Source: Liolophura sinensis
Lineage: Eukaryota; Mollusca; Polyplacophora; Chitonida; Chitonidae
Assembly (NCBI RefSeq): GCF_032854445.1
Contig: NW_027017953.1
Coordinates: 1,242,501-1,306,500 of the forward strand
Length of the DNA stretch: 64,000 nt
Direction of reading: 5' to 3'
The notes under the pieces were generated by a model. That model searched no databases. It was not told the origin of the DNA and saw only the letters and a list, made by a program, of their open reading frames with translations. This document shows, one piece after another, positions 50,101 to 60,244 of this stretch (its first letter is position 1; the number at the start of each line of letters is the position of its first letter). The translations under genes were made by a program, and so were the position numbers.

Positions 50101-53100
50101 CAGTTTTTTCCGGGAATACACTCTCCCCATGTCTCACCTTCACTGAAGGACGTCCCGAATGATGACAGACAGCTTTCTAACAGAGGATTTTCTGCGTTCA
50201 GAAAGAAAACATTTCAGAAATGCCTGAATGTTTCGTTCGGATGACCAGAGGACAAATGTTTAGAAAATGTTAGTATGACCAGAGGACACATGTTTACAAA
50301 TGTTAGTATGGCCATAGGACAAGAGGACACATGTTTAGGAAATGTAAGTATGACAAGAGGACACCTGTTTAGGAAATGTTAGTAGGACTAGTTAGGAAAT
50401 GTTAGTATGACAAGAGGACACCTGTTTAGAAAATGTTAGTATGACCAGAGGACACATGTTAGGAAATGTCAGTATGACAAGAGGACACCTGTTTAGGAAA
50501 TGTTAGTATGACCAGAGGAAACCTTTAGGAAATGTTAGTATGACCAGAGGACACTTGTTTAAAAAATCTTAGTATGACCAGAGGACACATGTTTAGGAAA
50601 TGTTAGTACGACCAGAGGACACCTGTTTAGGAAATGTTAGTACGACCAGAGGACACCTGTTTAAAAAATGTTAGTATGACCAGAGGACACCTGTTTAGGA
50701 AATGTTAGTATGACCGGAGGACACCTGTTTAGGAAATGTTAGTATGACCAGAGGACACTTGTTTAGAAAATGTTAGTAGGACTAGAGGGACACATGTTTA
50801 GGAAATGTTAGTAGGACTAGAGGACACATGTTTAGAAAATGTTAGTACGACCAGAGGACACCTGTTTAGGAAATGTTAGTACGACCAGAGGACAGATGTT
50901 TAAAAAACTCTTAGTATGACCAGAGGACACTTGTTTAGAAAATGTTAGTATGACTAAAGGCACATGTTTAGAAAATGTCAGTATGACAAAAGGGACACTT
51001 GTTTACAAAATGTTAGTATGACCAGAGGACACATGTTTAGGAAATGTTAGTTTGACCAGAGGACACTTGTTTAGAAAGTATCAAGAGTTAAATCACTGCT
51101 TGGATTTCTTGCCAGTCTATGAAATCATTTTGCACGTGATACAATAACATGACAGTAGGGCCTGCTGATCAACGCACAGCCAAGCATGTAAGTAGTTGTA
51201 TGTGACGTGAGAACATGTAACAATGATGCACAAAACGCACAGCCAGGCATGTAAGTAAAACGTATGTGACGTGACAGCATGTTACTATGATGCACAAAAC
51301 GCACAGCCAAGCATGTAAATAGATGTATGTGACGTGACAGCATGTTACAATGATGCACAAAACGCACGGCCAAGTAGTTGTATGTGCCTTGACAGTATGT
51401 TACAATTATACACAAAACGCACAGCCAAGCATGTAACTAGTTGTATGTGACGTGACAGCATGTTACAATGATACACAAAACGCACAGCCAAGCATGTAAG
51501 TAGACGTATGTGACGTGACAGCATGTTACAATGATACACAAAACGCACAGCCAAGCATGTAAGTAGTTGTATGTGACTCGAGATCATGTAACAATGATAC
51601 ACAAAATGCAGATCTAAGCATGTAAGTAATTGTATGTCACGTGACAGTGTGTTACTATGATACACAAAACGCACATCCAAGCTTGTAAGTAGTTGTATGT
51701 GACGTGAGAAAATGTAACAATGATACACAAAACGCACAGCCAAGCTTGTAAGTTGTTGTATGTGACGTGACAGCATGTTACAATGATGCACAAAACGCAC
51801 GGCCAAGCATGTAAGTAGTTGTATGTGACGTGACAGCATGTTACAATAATGCACAAAACGCACGGCCAAGCATGTAAGTAGTTGTATGTGACGTGACAGC
51901 AAGTTACAATGATGCACAAAACGCACAGCCAAGCATGTAAATAGATGTATGTGACGTGACAGCATGTTACAATGATGCACAAAACGCACAGCCAAGCATG
52001 TAAGTAGACGTATGTGACGTGACAGCATGTTACAATGATGCACAAAACGCACAGCCAAGCATGTAAGTAGTTGTATGTGCCTTGACAGTATGTTACAATG
52101 ATACACAAAAAGCACAGCCAAGCATGTAAGTAATTGTATGTGACGTGAAAACATGTAACAATGATACACAAAACGCACAGCCAAGCATGTAAGTAGCTGT
52201 ATGTGACGTGAGACCATGTAACAATGATGCACAAAAAGCACAGCCAAGCATGTAAGTAATTGTATGTGACGTGAAAACATGTAACAATGATACACAAAAC
52301 GCACAGCCAAGCATGTAAGTAGCTGTATGTGACGTGAGACCATGTTACAATGATGCACAAAACGCACAGCCAAGCATGTAAATAGATGTATGTGACGTGA
52401 GTATATGTTACAATGATGCACAAAACGCACAGTCACGCATGTAAGTAGTTGTAAGTGACGTGACAGCATGTTACTATGATTCACAAAACACACATCAAAG
52501 CATGTAACTAGTTGTATGTGACGTGACAGCAAGTTACAATGATGCACAAAACGCACAGCCAAGCATGTACGTAGTTGTATATGACATGACGGCATGTAAC
52601 AATGATGCACAAAACGCACAGCCAAGCATGTAAGTAGTTGTATGTGACTCGAGAACATGTAACAATGATACACAAAACGCAGATCTAAGCATGTAAGTAG
52701 TTGTATGTGACGTGACAATTGTTACAATGATGCACAAAACAAAAGGTAGAGTTTAGGTTTAAGTAAAGCCTTCCATCACTTTAACAAAATACTAACTATC
52801 AAAGAGAATATGAGACATGGGGATGCTTTTGAACAAGAATACTTTCATTTGGAAAGTTATTAGTCATTGCTGACGAAGGTGACTCAGAGACAGACCATTT
52901 ACCTGAGCACAGAATCGGGCAGCAGTTGATATCCGCACCGTCGTAGACTGGCCCACCTACATGGCAACCCGGAGGTGGACGCACACTTGTTGCCCTAGAA
53001 ACAATAGTATTTACAATATCTTGAGGAAGGTTTGACAGAGGAGTGTGCAGACAAACTGTGTGAGGAATGTGTGGGGTCATTACGTACTTATGTCGCCTAT

Positions 53101-54088
53101 GACTCATTGTGAGCCCTTCTGTTATATCATTTCATACACGCCAGAAGAAAGCTTCTTGCTTAATTGAAAGATGTGTATATATTGGGTGTCAAAAACTTGA
53201 CTGACAAACCGACCTACTGAAAGACAGAGCGACGTATAGAGCTGATACTAGCAGATAATGAACAAGTAAATCACTACATCCGGTTATGGGACTGAGAACT
53301 GACCTTACTCTGTCACAGTCGGCCCGGAGGCCGTGTCCGTAATGCAGTACACAGCGACAGGTTTGGACAGAGCAGAGATGGCACTGCGACCAGCGGTATG
53401 CGAAGCGCCCATGGGGATCCCGACAGGGTGCTAAAACAAAGTCATCGTTGATATTGGAATCATTCAATGAACTAGTGATTTATTGATTACTTGCCTACTA
53501 ATAATTAAGACAGGTAAGATAGTTATGTAACTTAAATCTTTTCCCACCGATTGCATTCAGTCAGAATAAGGTAACACAGCCGTTATATATAGTCAAACAA
53601 AAAAAATCTATTAATGTTTATTAATGTTAATTAATACATCACTAAAAAATAATCTGTTTGTTTTAACAGAAAGTCCGTTGTCTGGGTGATGGTAGAATGT
53701 ATTCTGTTGTTGCAGCAAATTGTTCTGTTAAATATAACACACATATTCCAGTAATTCGGCACAAAGATACTATTAGACTAACATGATATTATGTTCCAGA
53801 TGACATATTATTTATTAAGCTATAATAAAAGAATACATTCTATCATCTCTCAGACAACAGACTTTCTGTTAATATTATCAGAGTAATTTTTTAAGTGGAC
53901 GAAGTACTACCCTGGAGAATGAATGTTGTGATGAATATAAACTCGGTTACACGTACAAACGTTCACAAATAGATATAGGCCTTGCTTCAGCAAGTGTGTA
54001 GAGCGTAGAACAAAGACTTACCTCCTGTGAGATAAGCATGCGCACAGCATAGTATGACAGCGGCTAAAACTAACCGTAATAGCTCCAT
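47022..54088 (-). CDS. Gene C: secreted protein with three VWC-like domains, 264 aa
   Basis: Seven coding exons: 54088-54022, 53430-53304, 52994-52903, 50191-50038, 49432-49332, 48358-48214 and 47130-47022; total 795 nt, all phases consistent. Signal peptide MELLRLVLAAVILCCAHA, then domain 1 (about 23-95), domain 2 (96-180) and domain 3 (181-258) and a short tail STQRGA. Domains 2 and 3 have the cluster's 12-Cys pattern (for example TWGEC, NCCSLRCECV, RDCCRVEC; TWTEC, SCCTKSCECV, RECCRTQC) and glycosylation sequons in PFQN-S/A-T. Domain 1 has only 10 Cys. Each domain is encoded by two exons, phase 1-2-1. TATAAATAG lies about 60 bp upstream. Closest recognised architecture is the von Willebrand factor C type; the gene is not otherwise identified. 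Confidence 0.85.
47765..47855 (+). mobile_element. tRNA-like SINE head, gene C intron 6
   Basis: 'ggctatgttcagctggtagacagagca' (box A-like) and 'agcgttcaaatccta' (box B-like) with tRNA spacing. No matching SINE tail seen. Anticodon arm is not convincingly folded, so not called as a tRNA gene. Confidence 0.5.
48214..48358 (-). CDS. Gene C exon 6 (first half of domain 3)
   Basis: Acceptor 'attgactttcag', phase 1 in, donor GAGGC|GTAAGT, phase 2 out, 145 nt. Encodes TCVSSFGERFQESETWTEC and SCCTKSCECVRQG. Confidence 0.87.
48440..49331 (-). other. Gene C intron 5, nothing recognised
   Basis: AT-rich single-copy sequence; a C-rich stretch (cccccttcccccctgcccccc) at about 49284-49306 lies just below exon 5. 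Confidence 0.4.
49332..49432 (-). CDS. Gene C exon 5 (second half of domain 2)
   Basis: Acceptor 'tatttcgtccag', phase 2 in, donor ACAG|GTACTG, phase 1 out, 101 nt. Encodes CHRVEISDPRCRIVEPFQN and STVRDCCRVECPTT. Confidence 0.86.
50038..50191 (-). CDS. Gene C exon 4 (first half of domain 2)
   Basis: Acceptor 'tttctgaacgcag', phase 1 in, donor AGAG|GTGAGT, phase 2 out, 154 nt. Encodes SCLSSFGTSFSEGETWGEC and NCCSLRCECVRINARLTRQC. Confidence 0.87.
50232..51085. repeat. 34-bp minisatellite, about 25 units, gene C intron 3
   Basis: Unit 'gtatgaccagaggacacctg' + 'tttaggaaatgtta'. Begins about 40 bp from the exon 4 acceptor. Confidence 0.94.
51165..52740. repeat. 63-bp minisatellite, about 25 units, gene C intron 3
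   Basis: Unit 'acaatgatgcacaaaacgca' + 'cagccaagcatgtaagtagt' + 'tgtatgtgacgtgacagcatgtt'. The 21-codon period gives an artefactual 457-codon minus-strand frame. Confidence 0.96.
52903..52994 (-). CDS. Gene C exon 3 (second half of domain 1)
   Basis: Acceptor 'attgtttctag', phase 2 in, donor TCAG|GTAAAT, phase 1 out, 92 nt. Encodes ATSVRPPPGCHVGGPVYDG and DINCCPILCS. Confidence 0.85.
53304..53430 (-). CDS. Gene C exon 2 (first half of domain 1)
   Basis: Acceptor 'tttgttttag', phase 1 in. Encodes APCRDPHGRFAYRWSQCHLC and QTCRCVLHYGHGLRADC. Donor taken as GTAAG|GTCAGT, because it restores phase 2 and the same 127-nt length as gene A exon 2; the stronger-looking GTAAGG five bases earlier would break the frame with exon 3. 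Confidence 0.82.
53636..53898. mobile_element. MITE-like element with ~65-bp terminal inverted repeats, gene C intron 1
   Basis: Left arm 'cactaaaaaataatctg...aacagaaagtccgttgtctg...gatggtagaatgtattct' is matched by a right arm 'agaatacattctatcatc...cagacaacagactttctgtt...cagagtaattttttaagtg'. About 260 bp, no coding capacity. Confidence 0.75.
54022..54088 (-). CDS. Gene C exon 1 (signal peptide)
   Basis: 67 nt, ATG at 54088, donor CAGGAG|GTAAGT, phase 1 out. Encodes MELLRLVLAAVILCCAHA-YLTG. Confidence 0.87.
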
Positions 54089-54147
54089 CGTGTACTTATG
54101 GCTGTCAGTAGGAGGAGCATAGAATGACGAAAAGGCTCGTGTTCTGC

Positions 54148-54155
54148 TATTTATA
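54148..54155 (-). promoter_or_regulatory. TATA box of gene C
   Basis: Minus-strand 'GGTATAAATAGC', a near-perfect TATA box about 60 bp upstream of the ATG, implying a short 5' UTR of roughly 30 nt. Confidence 0.65.
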
Positions 54156-55170
54156 CCTTAGTTGGTTTTGCTGTGGGAAGGTCATGAACGCGGATATATG
54201 CAAATCATATCCTGTATAATCGAGCGATTCAGGCTAAATTCCTGATCAGCCGACGTTTATATGGAAGGAGGCTGGAGTGCTGGGTTTGGACGGTAGAGGA
54301 TGAATGGAGAGATATAGGCCTAACAAGAGTCTGCATGACGACATAAAACACCGCCGCTACCCTCACCCTCCTCCAACTCATCCGTTATCCACGAGCTAAC
54401 CCTGCACGAGTAATGTTCTCAAGAAGCAATTCTGTTTGTAAAGTATATACCTTATAACATTCTTCGTGTAGGTGTTGTTGATCCGGTCAACGCTACGTAT
54501 AGTACAAAAACATAGACACTCCGAAAGTGTTTACGCCTTCGCACTACGTGTGTATGTCTTGACGGGATCAAAATATTATCTCAAATATATGTGTTTTCTG
54601 CTCCATGCATTCACCATCTTCAAGCTATTTATGTAAACATTTTATTTTCTTTCCCGTCAGCCAGAAAACCTTTTGTCAACACAAAGAACTAAAGCTGTTA
54701 AAATAATAAAATCTCAAAAGGAAAAGACTCAATGCACGTTTTCAAAATAAGTGCGAAGGATAGGTCATTTTTCATTAAGCAAAGATTGTCTTCTCGAAGT
54801 TAATGAAATTTCACTCTCTGTATTATAATATTTTCATATATATTTATCAAGTACGGAAAATTCACGTATTCCTATTTTGTCTTATTATTCATAATATATG
54901 AGCTACCAATATTTGTAAAGAGTTTAAAATGGTATGGCCCACCCTATTGCAAAATTATTTTTTGTTTGTTATTCTATCCAGTAAATTAACGTAAGTGTTG
55001 ATCTGGTTTTCGTATTAACCCTAAAACTGTTGACTAGTTGAACACTATAGTTTATTTCTTTTAGAGAGTCGCCCATATTCAGCTGTCTGTAAATCAATCA
55101 TACTCACTACCAAAATTGAAGTTAGAACATTTTTTCTACTTCATAATGTTAATGTTAAAGTATGCTGCTT
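54156..55170. other. Intergenic upstream of gene C
   Basis: AT-rich single-copy sequence; no repeat array or exon supported. Confidence 0.35.
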
Positions 55171-55171
55171 A

Positions 55172-55735
55172 TGGTAACAGGATATGTTTACTGTGCCTTA
55201 TACCGCAGATGGTATGTTTATTAACGTATACCACAGAGGATATGTTTGCTGTACCGTATACCGCAGAGGATATGTTTGCTGTAACATATATTACAGAGGA
55301 TATGTTTGCTGTAACGTATACCGCAGAGGATATGTTTGCTGTAACGTATACCGCAGAGGATATGTTTGCTGTACCGTATGCCGCAAAGGATATGTTTGCT
55401 GTAACATATATTACAGAGGATATGTTTGCTGTACCGTATACCGCAGAGGATATGTTTGCTGTACCGTATACCGCAGAGGATATGTTTGCTGTACCGTATA
55501 CCGCAGAGGATATGTTTGCTGTAACGTATACCGCGGAGGATATGTTCGCTGTGACGTATACCGCAGAGGATATGTTTGTTGTACCGTATATCGCAGAGGA
55601 TATGTTTGCTGTAACGTATGCCGCAGAGGATATGTTCGCTGTGACGTATATTGCACAAGATATGTTTACCCTGACGTATGCTACATGGGATATGTTTGCT
55701 GTGACTTTTACTGCAGAGGGTATGTTCGCGGTTAC
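55172..55735. repeat. 30-bp minisatellite, about 19 units
   Basis: Unit 'gaggatatgtttgctgtacc' + 'gtataccgca', diverging to the right. The 10-codon period opens frames on both strands (234 and 202 codons); not genes. Confidence 0.95.
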
Positions 55736-56590
55736 GTGTACTACAGCACTAGTTTCTGCCATGGATGTCTTCATCACAATGCCACATGAGAAACATTTGC
55801 TGTGTAAGTTACAGATATAAATACTGAGGGTGGGAGACAGTCAGAGTTGTCTCCCATGAAAATGCTTTACACACTTATGACTTTTGCAAAAAGAACAATG
55901 CAACAACAATGTGTTTTTTAAAAATATTAAAAAAAAGTGCGGTTGTCATCCACATTCAAATCTTATTTCCGATTTAAAAAAGTTAACATCTTCAAAGCAT
56001 ATTCCTATTTAAGCTTAAAGAGGAAGTGAACATTATAAGACTTGCTATGGGCTGCATATATAGAAATTGGCCGCGCCCATAACCCGATATGTTTGGAAAA
56101 AAAATAATTCAACTGAAACTCTTGCCTTCCTCACAGCAATACGATTAAATCTCAAGAGGATATAGTGAAACCCAAAGGACTAGCTGACAAAATACAAAAC
56201 CTTACTCCTGGTGCAAAGACTATTAAATCTAATACGAAACTGGCCAAGTCGATTGCTTGGTTATTTTGAAATTAAGATGTCTACATCTTCAAAATTTATC
56301 TTTCCTTGCCCATTAAGTCTCCTGAAAACTGTGAATTGTTGAACAAAACCTAAGCCTTACTCTGGGGTTACAAAGCCTAAGCCTTACTCTGGGGTTACAA
56401 GGCCTAAGCCTTACTCTGGGGTTACATGCACAGAAGTACAAACCATGTTTGGGAAACATAATTCATATATAATCTCAGAATTAAGAGATCTCTGCCTTCA
56501 AAGCATGGTCACCAAGAAGATGTACTGAAAACTAAACATAAACATAAAATCTTACTCTGGGGCTTAATGTAACTAGAATAGCTGACCTTA
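55736..56590. other. Intergenic with a short 27-bp tandem repeat
   Basis: 'cctaagccttactctggggttacaa' occurs three times at about 56350-56430. Otherwise nothing recognised. Confidence 0.5.
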
Positions 56591-56609
56591 ACAAAAGGGG
56601 AGTGGGAGG

Positions 56610-56875
56610 GGGGTGCTCCGTGGCTGAGTTGGTTAGCGCGCTAGCGCAGCGTATGACCCAGGAGCCTCTCACCAATGCGGTCGTTGTCAGTTCAAGTCCA
56701 GCTCATGCTGGCTTCCTCTCCGGTCGTTCGTGGGAAGGTCTGACAGCAATTTGCGGATGGTCGTGGGTATTCCCCTGACTCTGCCCTGTTTTCTCCCACC
56801 ATGATGCTGGTGGCCGTCGTATAAGTGAAATATTCTTGAGTACGGCGTAAAACACCATTCAAATAAATAAATAAG
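56610..56875 (+). mobile_element. Full-length tRNA-derived SINE
   Basis: 'tgctccgtggctgagttggttagcg' (box A), 'tgtcagttcaagtcc' (box B), complete body and 'gagtacggcgtaaaacaccattcaaataaataaataa' tail. About 265 bp. Confidence 0.93.
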
Positions 56876-57029
56876 ATGTCTGAAGGTTGGTCCATGTAGA
56901 ATTATAATATGGCTCCCGGGTTAAGCCACACATTATTGATTTTATTATTGATTCAGCTTTTTCTTCTGATTGGTGCGTAGGCGTAAAATATTGTAATAAA
57001 TAAATAAAAAAAGTTATTCTGGGAAAATG

Positions 57030-58025
57030 TCAAATCCGATAACGTATAATCTCGCAACATGTCTAATCTGGGAACACGCACAATCTGGGAAGATGTATAA
57101 CCTCAGAACATGTGTGGGGAGATGTCTAATCTGGGAACATGTCTAGTCTGGGGACATGTCGAATCTGGGAAGAAGTACATGTCTAATCTGGGGACATGTC
57201 TAATCTAAAAACATGTCTAACTTCGGAATATGTCTGATTTGGGGACATTTGTAATCCTCACATATGACTAATCTGGGGATATGTCCAATCTGGGGACATG
57301 TTTCATCTCGGGATAGGTCTCATCTGGGGATATGTATAATCTGGGAACATGTGTAATCTGGGGACATGTGTAATCTGGGGTCATGTGTAATCTGGGAACA
57401 TGTGTAATCTAGGAACATGTGTAATCTGGGAATATGAGTAATCTGTGAACTTGTGTAATCTGGGAACATGTGTAATCTGGGGACCTGTAAACTGGGAACA
57501 TTTGTAATCTGGGGATATGTATAATATGGGGATATGTCTAATCTGGGAACATGTGAAATCTGGGAACCTATATAACCTGGGGACGTGCAATCTGGGGACA
57601 TGTGTAATCTGGGGTCATGTATATTGTGAGAACATGTCCAATGTGGGGACATGTATAATGTGGGGATACGTCTAATCTGGGAACATGTGTAATCTGGGAA
57701 AATCTGTAATCTGGAAACATGTCTAATGTGGGGACATGTCTAATGTGGGGACATGTATAATGTGGGGATATGTCTAATCTGGAAACATGTGTAATCTGGG
57801 AACATCTGTAATCTGGGAACATGTGTAATCTGGGAACATCTGTAATCTGGGAACATGTGTCATCTGGGAACATATAATCTGGGGACATGTATAATGTGGG
57901 GATATGTCTAATCTGGGAACATGTGTAATCTGGGAACATCTGTAATCTGGGAACGTGTGTAAATCTGGGAACTTATATAATCTGGAGACATGTATAATGT
58001 GGGGAAATGTCTAATCTGGGAACAT
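57030..58025. repeat. ~17-18-bp minisatellite, about 55 units
   Basis: Unit 'aatctgggaacatgtgt' with 'ggggacatgtc', 'gggatatgtcta' and 'gtggggacatgtataatgt' variants. Confidence 0.93.
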
Positions 58026-58123
58026 TGTAAACAAAAAATATTGCCTCTGGATTACAATGTTGTTGCTTTAAGAAAATAGCCGTTATCTCAGCGAAGTACA
58101 TACATGAAAAGTTAAGTTTGCTA

Positions 58124-58250
58124 ATTTATTTATTTATTTGATTGGTGTTTTACGTCGTCCTCAAGAATATTTCACTTATACAACACCGGACAGCATTATG
58201 GTGGGAGAAAACCGGGCAGAGCCCGGTGAAACCCACAAACATCCCTAAAG
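58124..58250 (-). mobile_element. 5'-truncated SINE downstream of the phosphatase stop
   Basis: 'atttatttatttatttgattggtgttttacgtcg' through 'aaccgggcagagcccggtgaaacccac'. On the minus strand its (AAAT)n tail supplies AATAAA words about 185 bp after the phosphatase TAA. Confidence 0.88.
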
Positions 58251-58316
58251 CTTGTTAATGGTTGCCAAAACAAAGTAACAAGAGTTATATTAACTGAGGA
58301 AATCCCGATGAACACC

Positions 58317-58391
58317 TTAACTGAAAGTGACGTAGGTTTGATAATTCTCCAAATAGCTGATCACGATCTGGTGGAGAAATCTATACTGCTC
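58317..58391 (-). CDS. Phosphatase last exon
   Basis: Acceptor 'ggattttctttcag', phase 0 in, 24 residues then TAA at 58319-58317. EQYRFLHQ is the conserved C-terminal helix of PTP domains. Confidence 0.8.
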   Translation of the reverse strand, partial: EQYRFLHQIVISYLENYQTYVTFS

Positions 58392-59349
58392 CTGAAAGAA
58401 AATCCAAATCATCAATATAACAAAAAATGAGGACAAAATCATAAAACACAATAGTTTCATTCATTTGTTTATTTGGTGTTTTACGCCGTACTCAAGAATA
58501 TTTCACTTATACGACAGCGGCCAACATTATGGTGAGAGGAAACCGGGCAGAGCCTGCGGGAAACCCAAGACCATCCGCAGGTTGCTGACAGACCTTGCCA
58601 CGTACGGCCGGACTGTAAGCCAGCATGAGTGGACTTGAACTGACAGCGATCGCAATGGTGGGAGGCTCCTGGGTTATTGTGCCGTGCTGGCGTGCTCGGC
58701 CCCTCGGCCACGGAGGTCCCAACAATAGTTTTAAACCTACATGCTATCATCTCCTACACTCAATGCAAACTATCTATGTAAATAGTTAGAACTTCATTTC
58801 TGCCTTAGAAAGTTAAAGTGCTTGTTCGCTGCCACTGTCAACACTCTGAAAATCTGTAGTCATTTGTTCAAATTTAGCCCTCGTTTATATGAGTTTTGTA
58901 CATGTGTTTTTTGCCAAAGGCGATAATTTAATCCAAGTACTCTGGTTTCCTCCACACTTCGCCGGCACTGATTTCTTCACACTTCACCGGCACTGATTTC
59001 TTCCGACTTCACCGACGCTGATTTCTCCACACTTCACCGGCACTGATTTCTTCCGACTTCACCGACGCTGATTTCTCCACACTTCACCGGCACTGATTTC
59101 TTCACTCACAAACCTAACCATAGTTACATAAGTGACGTATTCCTGAGTACGGTGCAACAAGTACATTGGGTAAAATAACCACAACAAAATTACACTATCC
59201 ACACATTTCATAGAAAATCAGTAATGATCTCCGGTCTGTTGTTCTTCATCTGTCTGACAGTCTGTAAGATATTGACGTCCTGGTCAACCTTCAGTCTCTC
59301 TAGCACAGACCAAGCCACAGAGAACAACCCACTTTTGGTCACCCCGTCC
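58317..59349 (-). CDS. Receptor-type protein tyrosine phosphatase, end of D2-like domain, 3' partial
   Basis: Two exons. 59349 down to about 59211 encodes DGVTKSGLFSVAWSVLERLK and VDQDVNILQTVRQMKNNRPE, then IITDF. 58391-58317 encodes EQYRFLHQIVISYLENYQTY and VTFS, then TAA. This matches the region after the catalytic P-loop of PTP domains, followed by the terminal 'EQYxF...Y' helix. The Asp-Gly-Val-Thr-Lys context and C-terminal position fit the membrane-distal (D2) domain of a receptor-type enzyme. The P-loop Arg (CX5R) is Lys here, so catalysis is unlikely. Two problems: the first exon shows no canonical GT donor before an in-frame TGA at 59210-59208, and no exon for the preceding P-loop Cys is visible up to 64000. 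Possibly a partial gene whose 5' part lies outside the window, or a pseudogene. Confidence 0.75.
58463..58728 (-). mobile_element. Full-length SINE, phosphatase intron
   Basis: Tail 'gtttatttggtgttttacgccgtactcaag' to head 'ggcccctcggccacggaggtccc'; complete element on the minus strand, inside the intron between the two phosphatase exons. Confidence 0.92.
58940..59105. repeat. ~25/50-bp tandem repeat, phosphatase intron
   Basis: 'cactgatttcttccgacttc' + 'accgacgctgatttctccac' + 'acttcaccgg', about three copies. Confidence 0.85.
59211..59349 (-). CDS. Phosphatase penultimate exon
   Basis: Acceptor 'ttctctcctcag', entering after two bases of a codon (xxG GAC GGG GTG). Open to DF-L then TGA at 59210-59208. 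The 3' boundary is uncertain because no GT lies where the family's exon normally ends (just before EQY). Confidence 0.75.
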
Positions 59350-59635
59350 CTGAGGAGAGAAATTTAGGTCTACACTTGCGTTCCACAGCCATTTGCTAGT
59401 ACTTTCTACAGGTTCTCCTCAACTTTATATCGATCGAAAAAAAATGAATTAAATAACTGCACACATGAAATGAGGTTACTGTTAAATCCTGCAATAGTCG
59501 TGTACGTCTGTGTCAAATTTAAACTGTAGAATTTGCCTTTCAATTTTATTGCATTGAATACGAATAAAAACTTTCTTAGAACAAAATTAGGAAAAGACAC
59601 GTTAACTGATGGTGAACAGTCAACCAATAATTTGA

Positions 59636-59905
59636 TTTTATTTATTTATTTGATAGGTGTTTTACACCGTACTCAAGAATATTTCACTTATACGACAGCG
59701 GACAGCATTATGGTGGGAGAAAACCGGGGACAGCCCGGGGGAAACCCACGACTATCCGCAGGTTGCTGACAAACCTTCCCACTTACGGCCGGAGAGGAAG
59801 CCAGCATGAGCTAAACTTGAACTGACAGCGACCACATTGGTGAGAGGCTCCTGGGTTATTACGCTGCGCTAGCGCGCTAACCGACTGAGCCACGGAGGCC
59901 CCCAT
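59636..59905 (-). mobile_element. Full-length SINE, reverse orientation
   Basis: Tail 'attttatttatttatttgataggtgttttacacc' to head 'cgctagcgcgctaaccgactgagccacggaggccccc'. All landmarks present. Confidence 0.93.
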
Positions 59906-60244
59906 TCATTTCAAGCACATGCGTTGTGAATTAAAATTATTCTCCACAGCTAACAGACAAACCTGCAGTGTGCCAAGAAAGGCGCATTTTCAGGACCTTT
60001 TTGCCAGATTTCTACGCTTTGTAGAAGTGTCAAAAATGACTGTATTGATTCTTTTATAGGTTTGTTTGACTATTTCTGATAGCGGAACTGTTTAATGTGT
60101 TGATGTGTTTGAGATGTAACAAAAGAGTATTTTTCTCTCCAAAAACGACACCGGTCACTGCCGCGGCAACCACACAAAGTCGGTGCTTTGGCAGCGACAC
60201 AAGATCAGTGCTTCGATATTGTCACAATGCTTCGGCAACGACAT

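Noticed and set aside
51345-52718. 457-codon minus-strand frame inside gene C intron 3
   Set aside because: 63-bp minisatellite; the gene C frame is complete and in phase without it.
53300-53312. Donor AGA|GTAAGG for gene C exon 2
   Set aside because: It is a stronger-looking donor, but it leaves phase 0 and the next exon would be read out of frame; the site GTAAG|GTCAGT keeps phase 2 and the 127-nt length seen in gene A.
55116-55820. 234-codon + strand frame (AEDMFAVTYT repeats) with a hydrophobic start
   Set aside because: 30-bp minisatellite, open in several frames on both strands.
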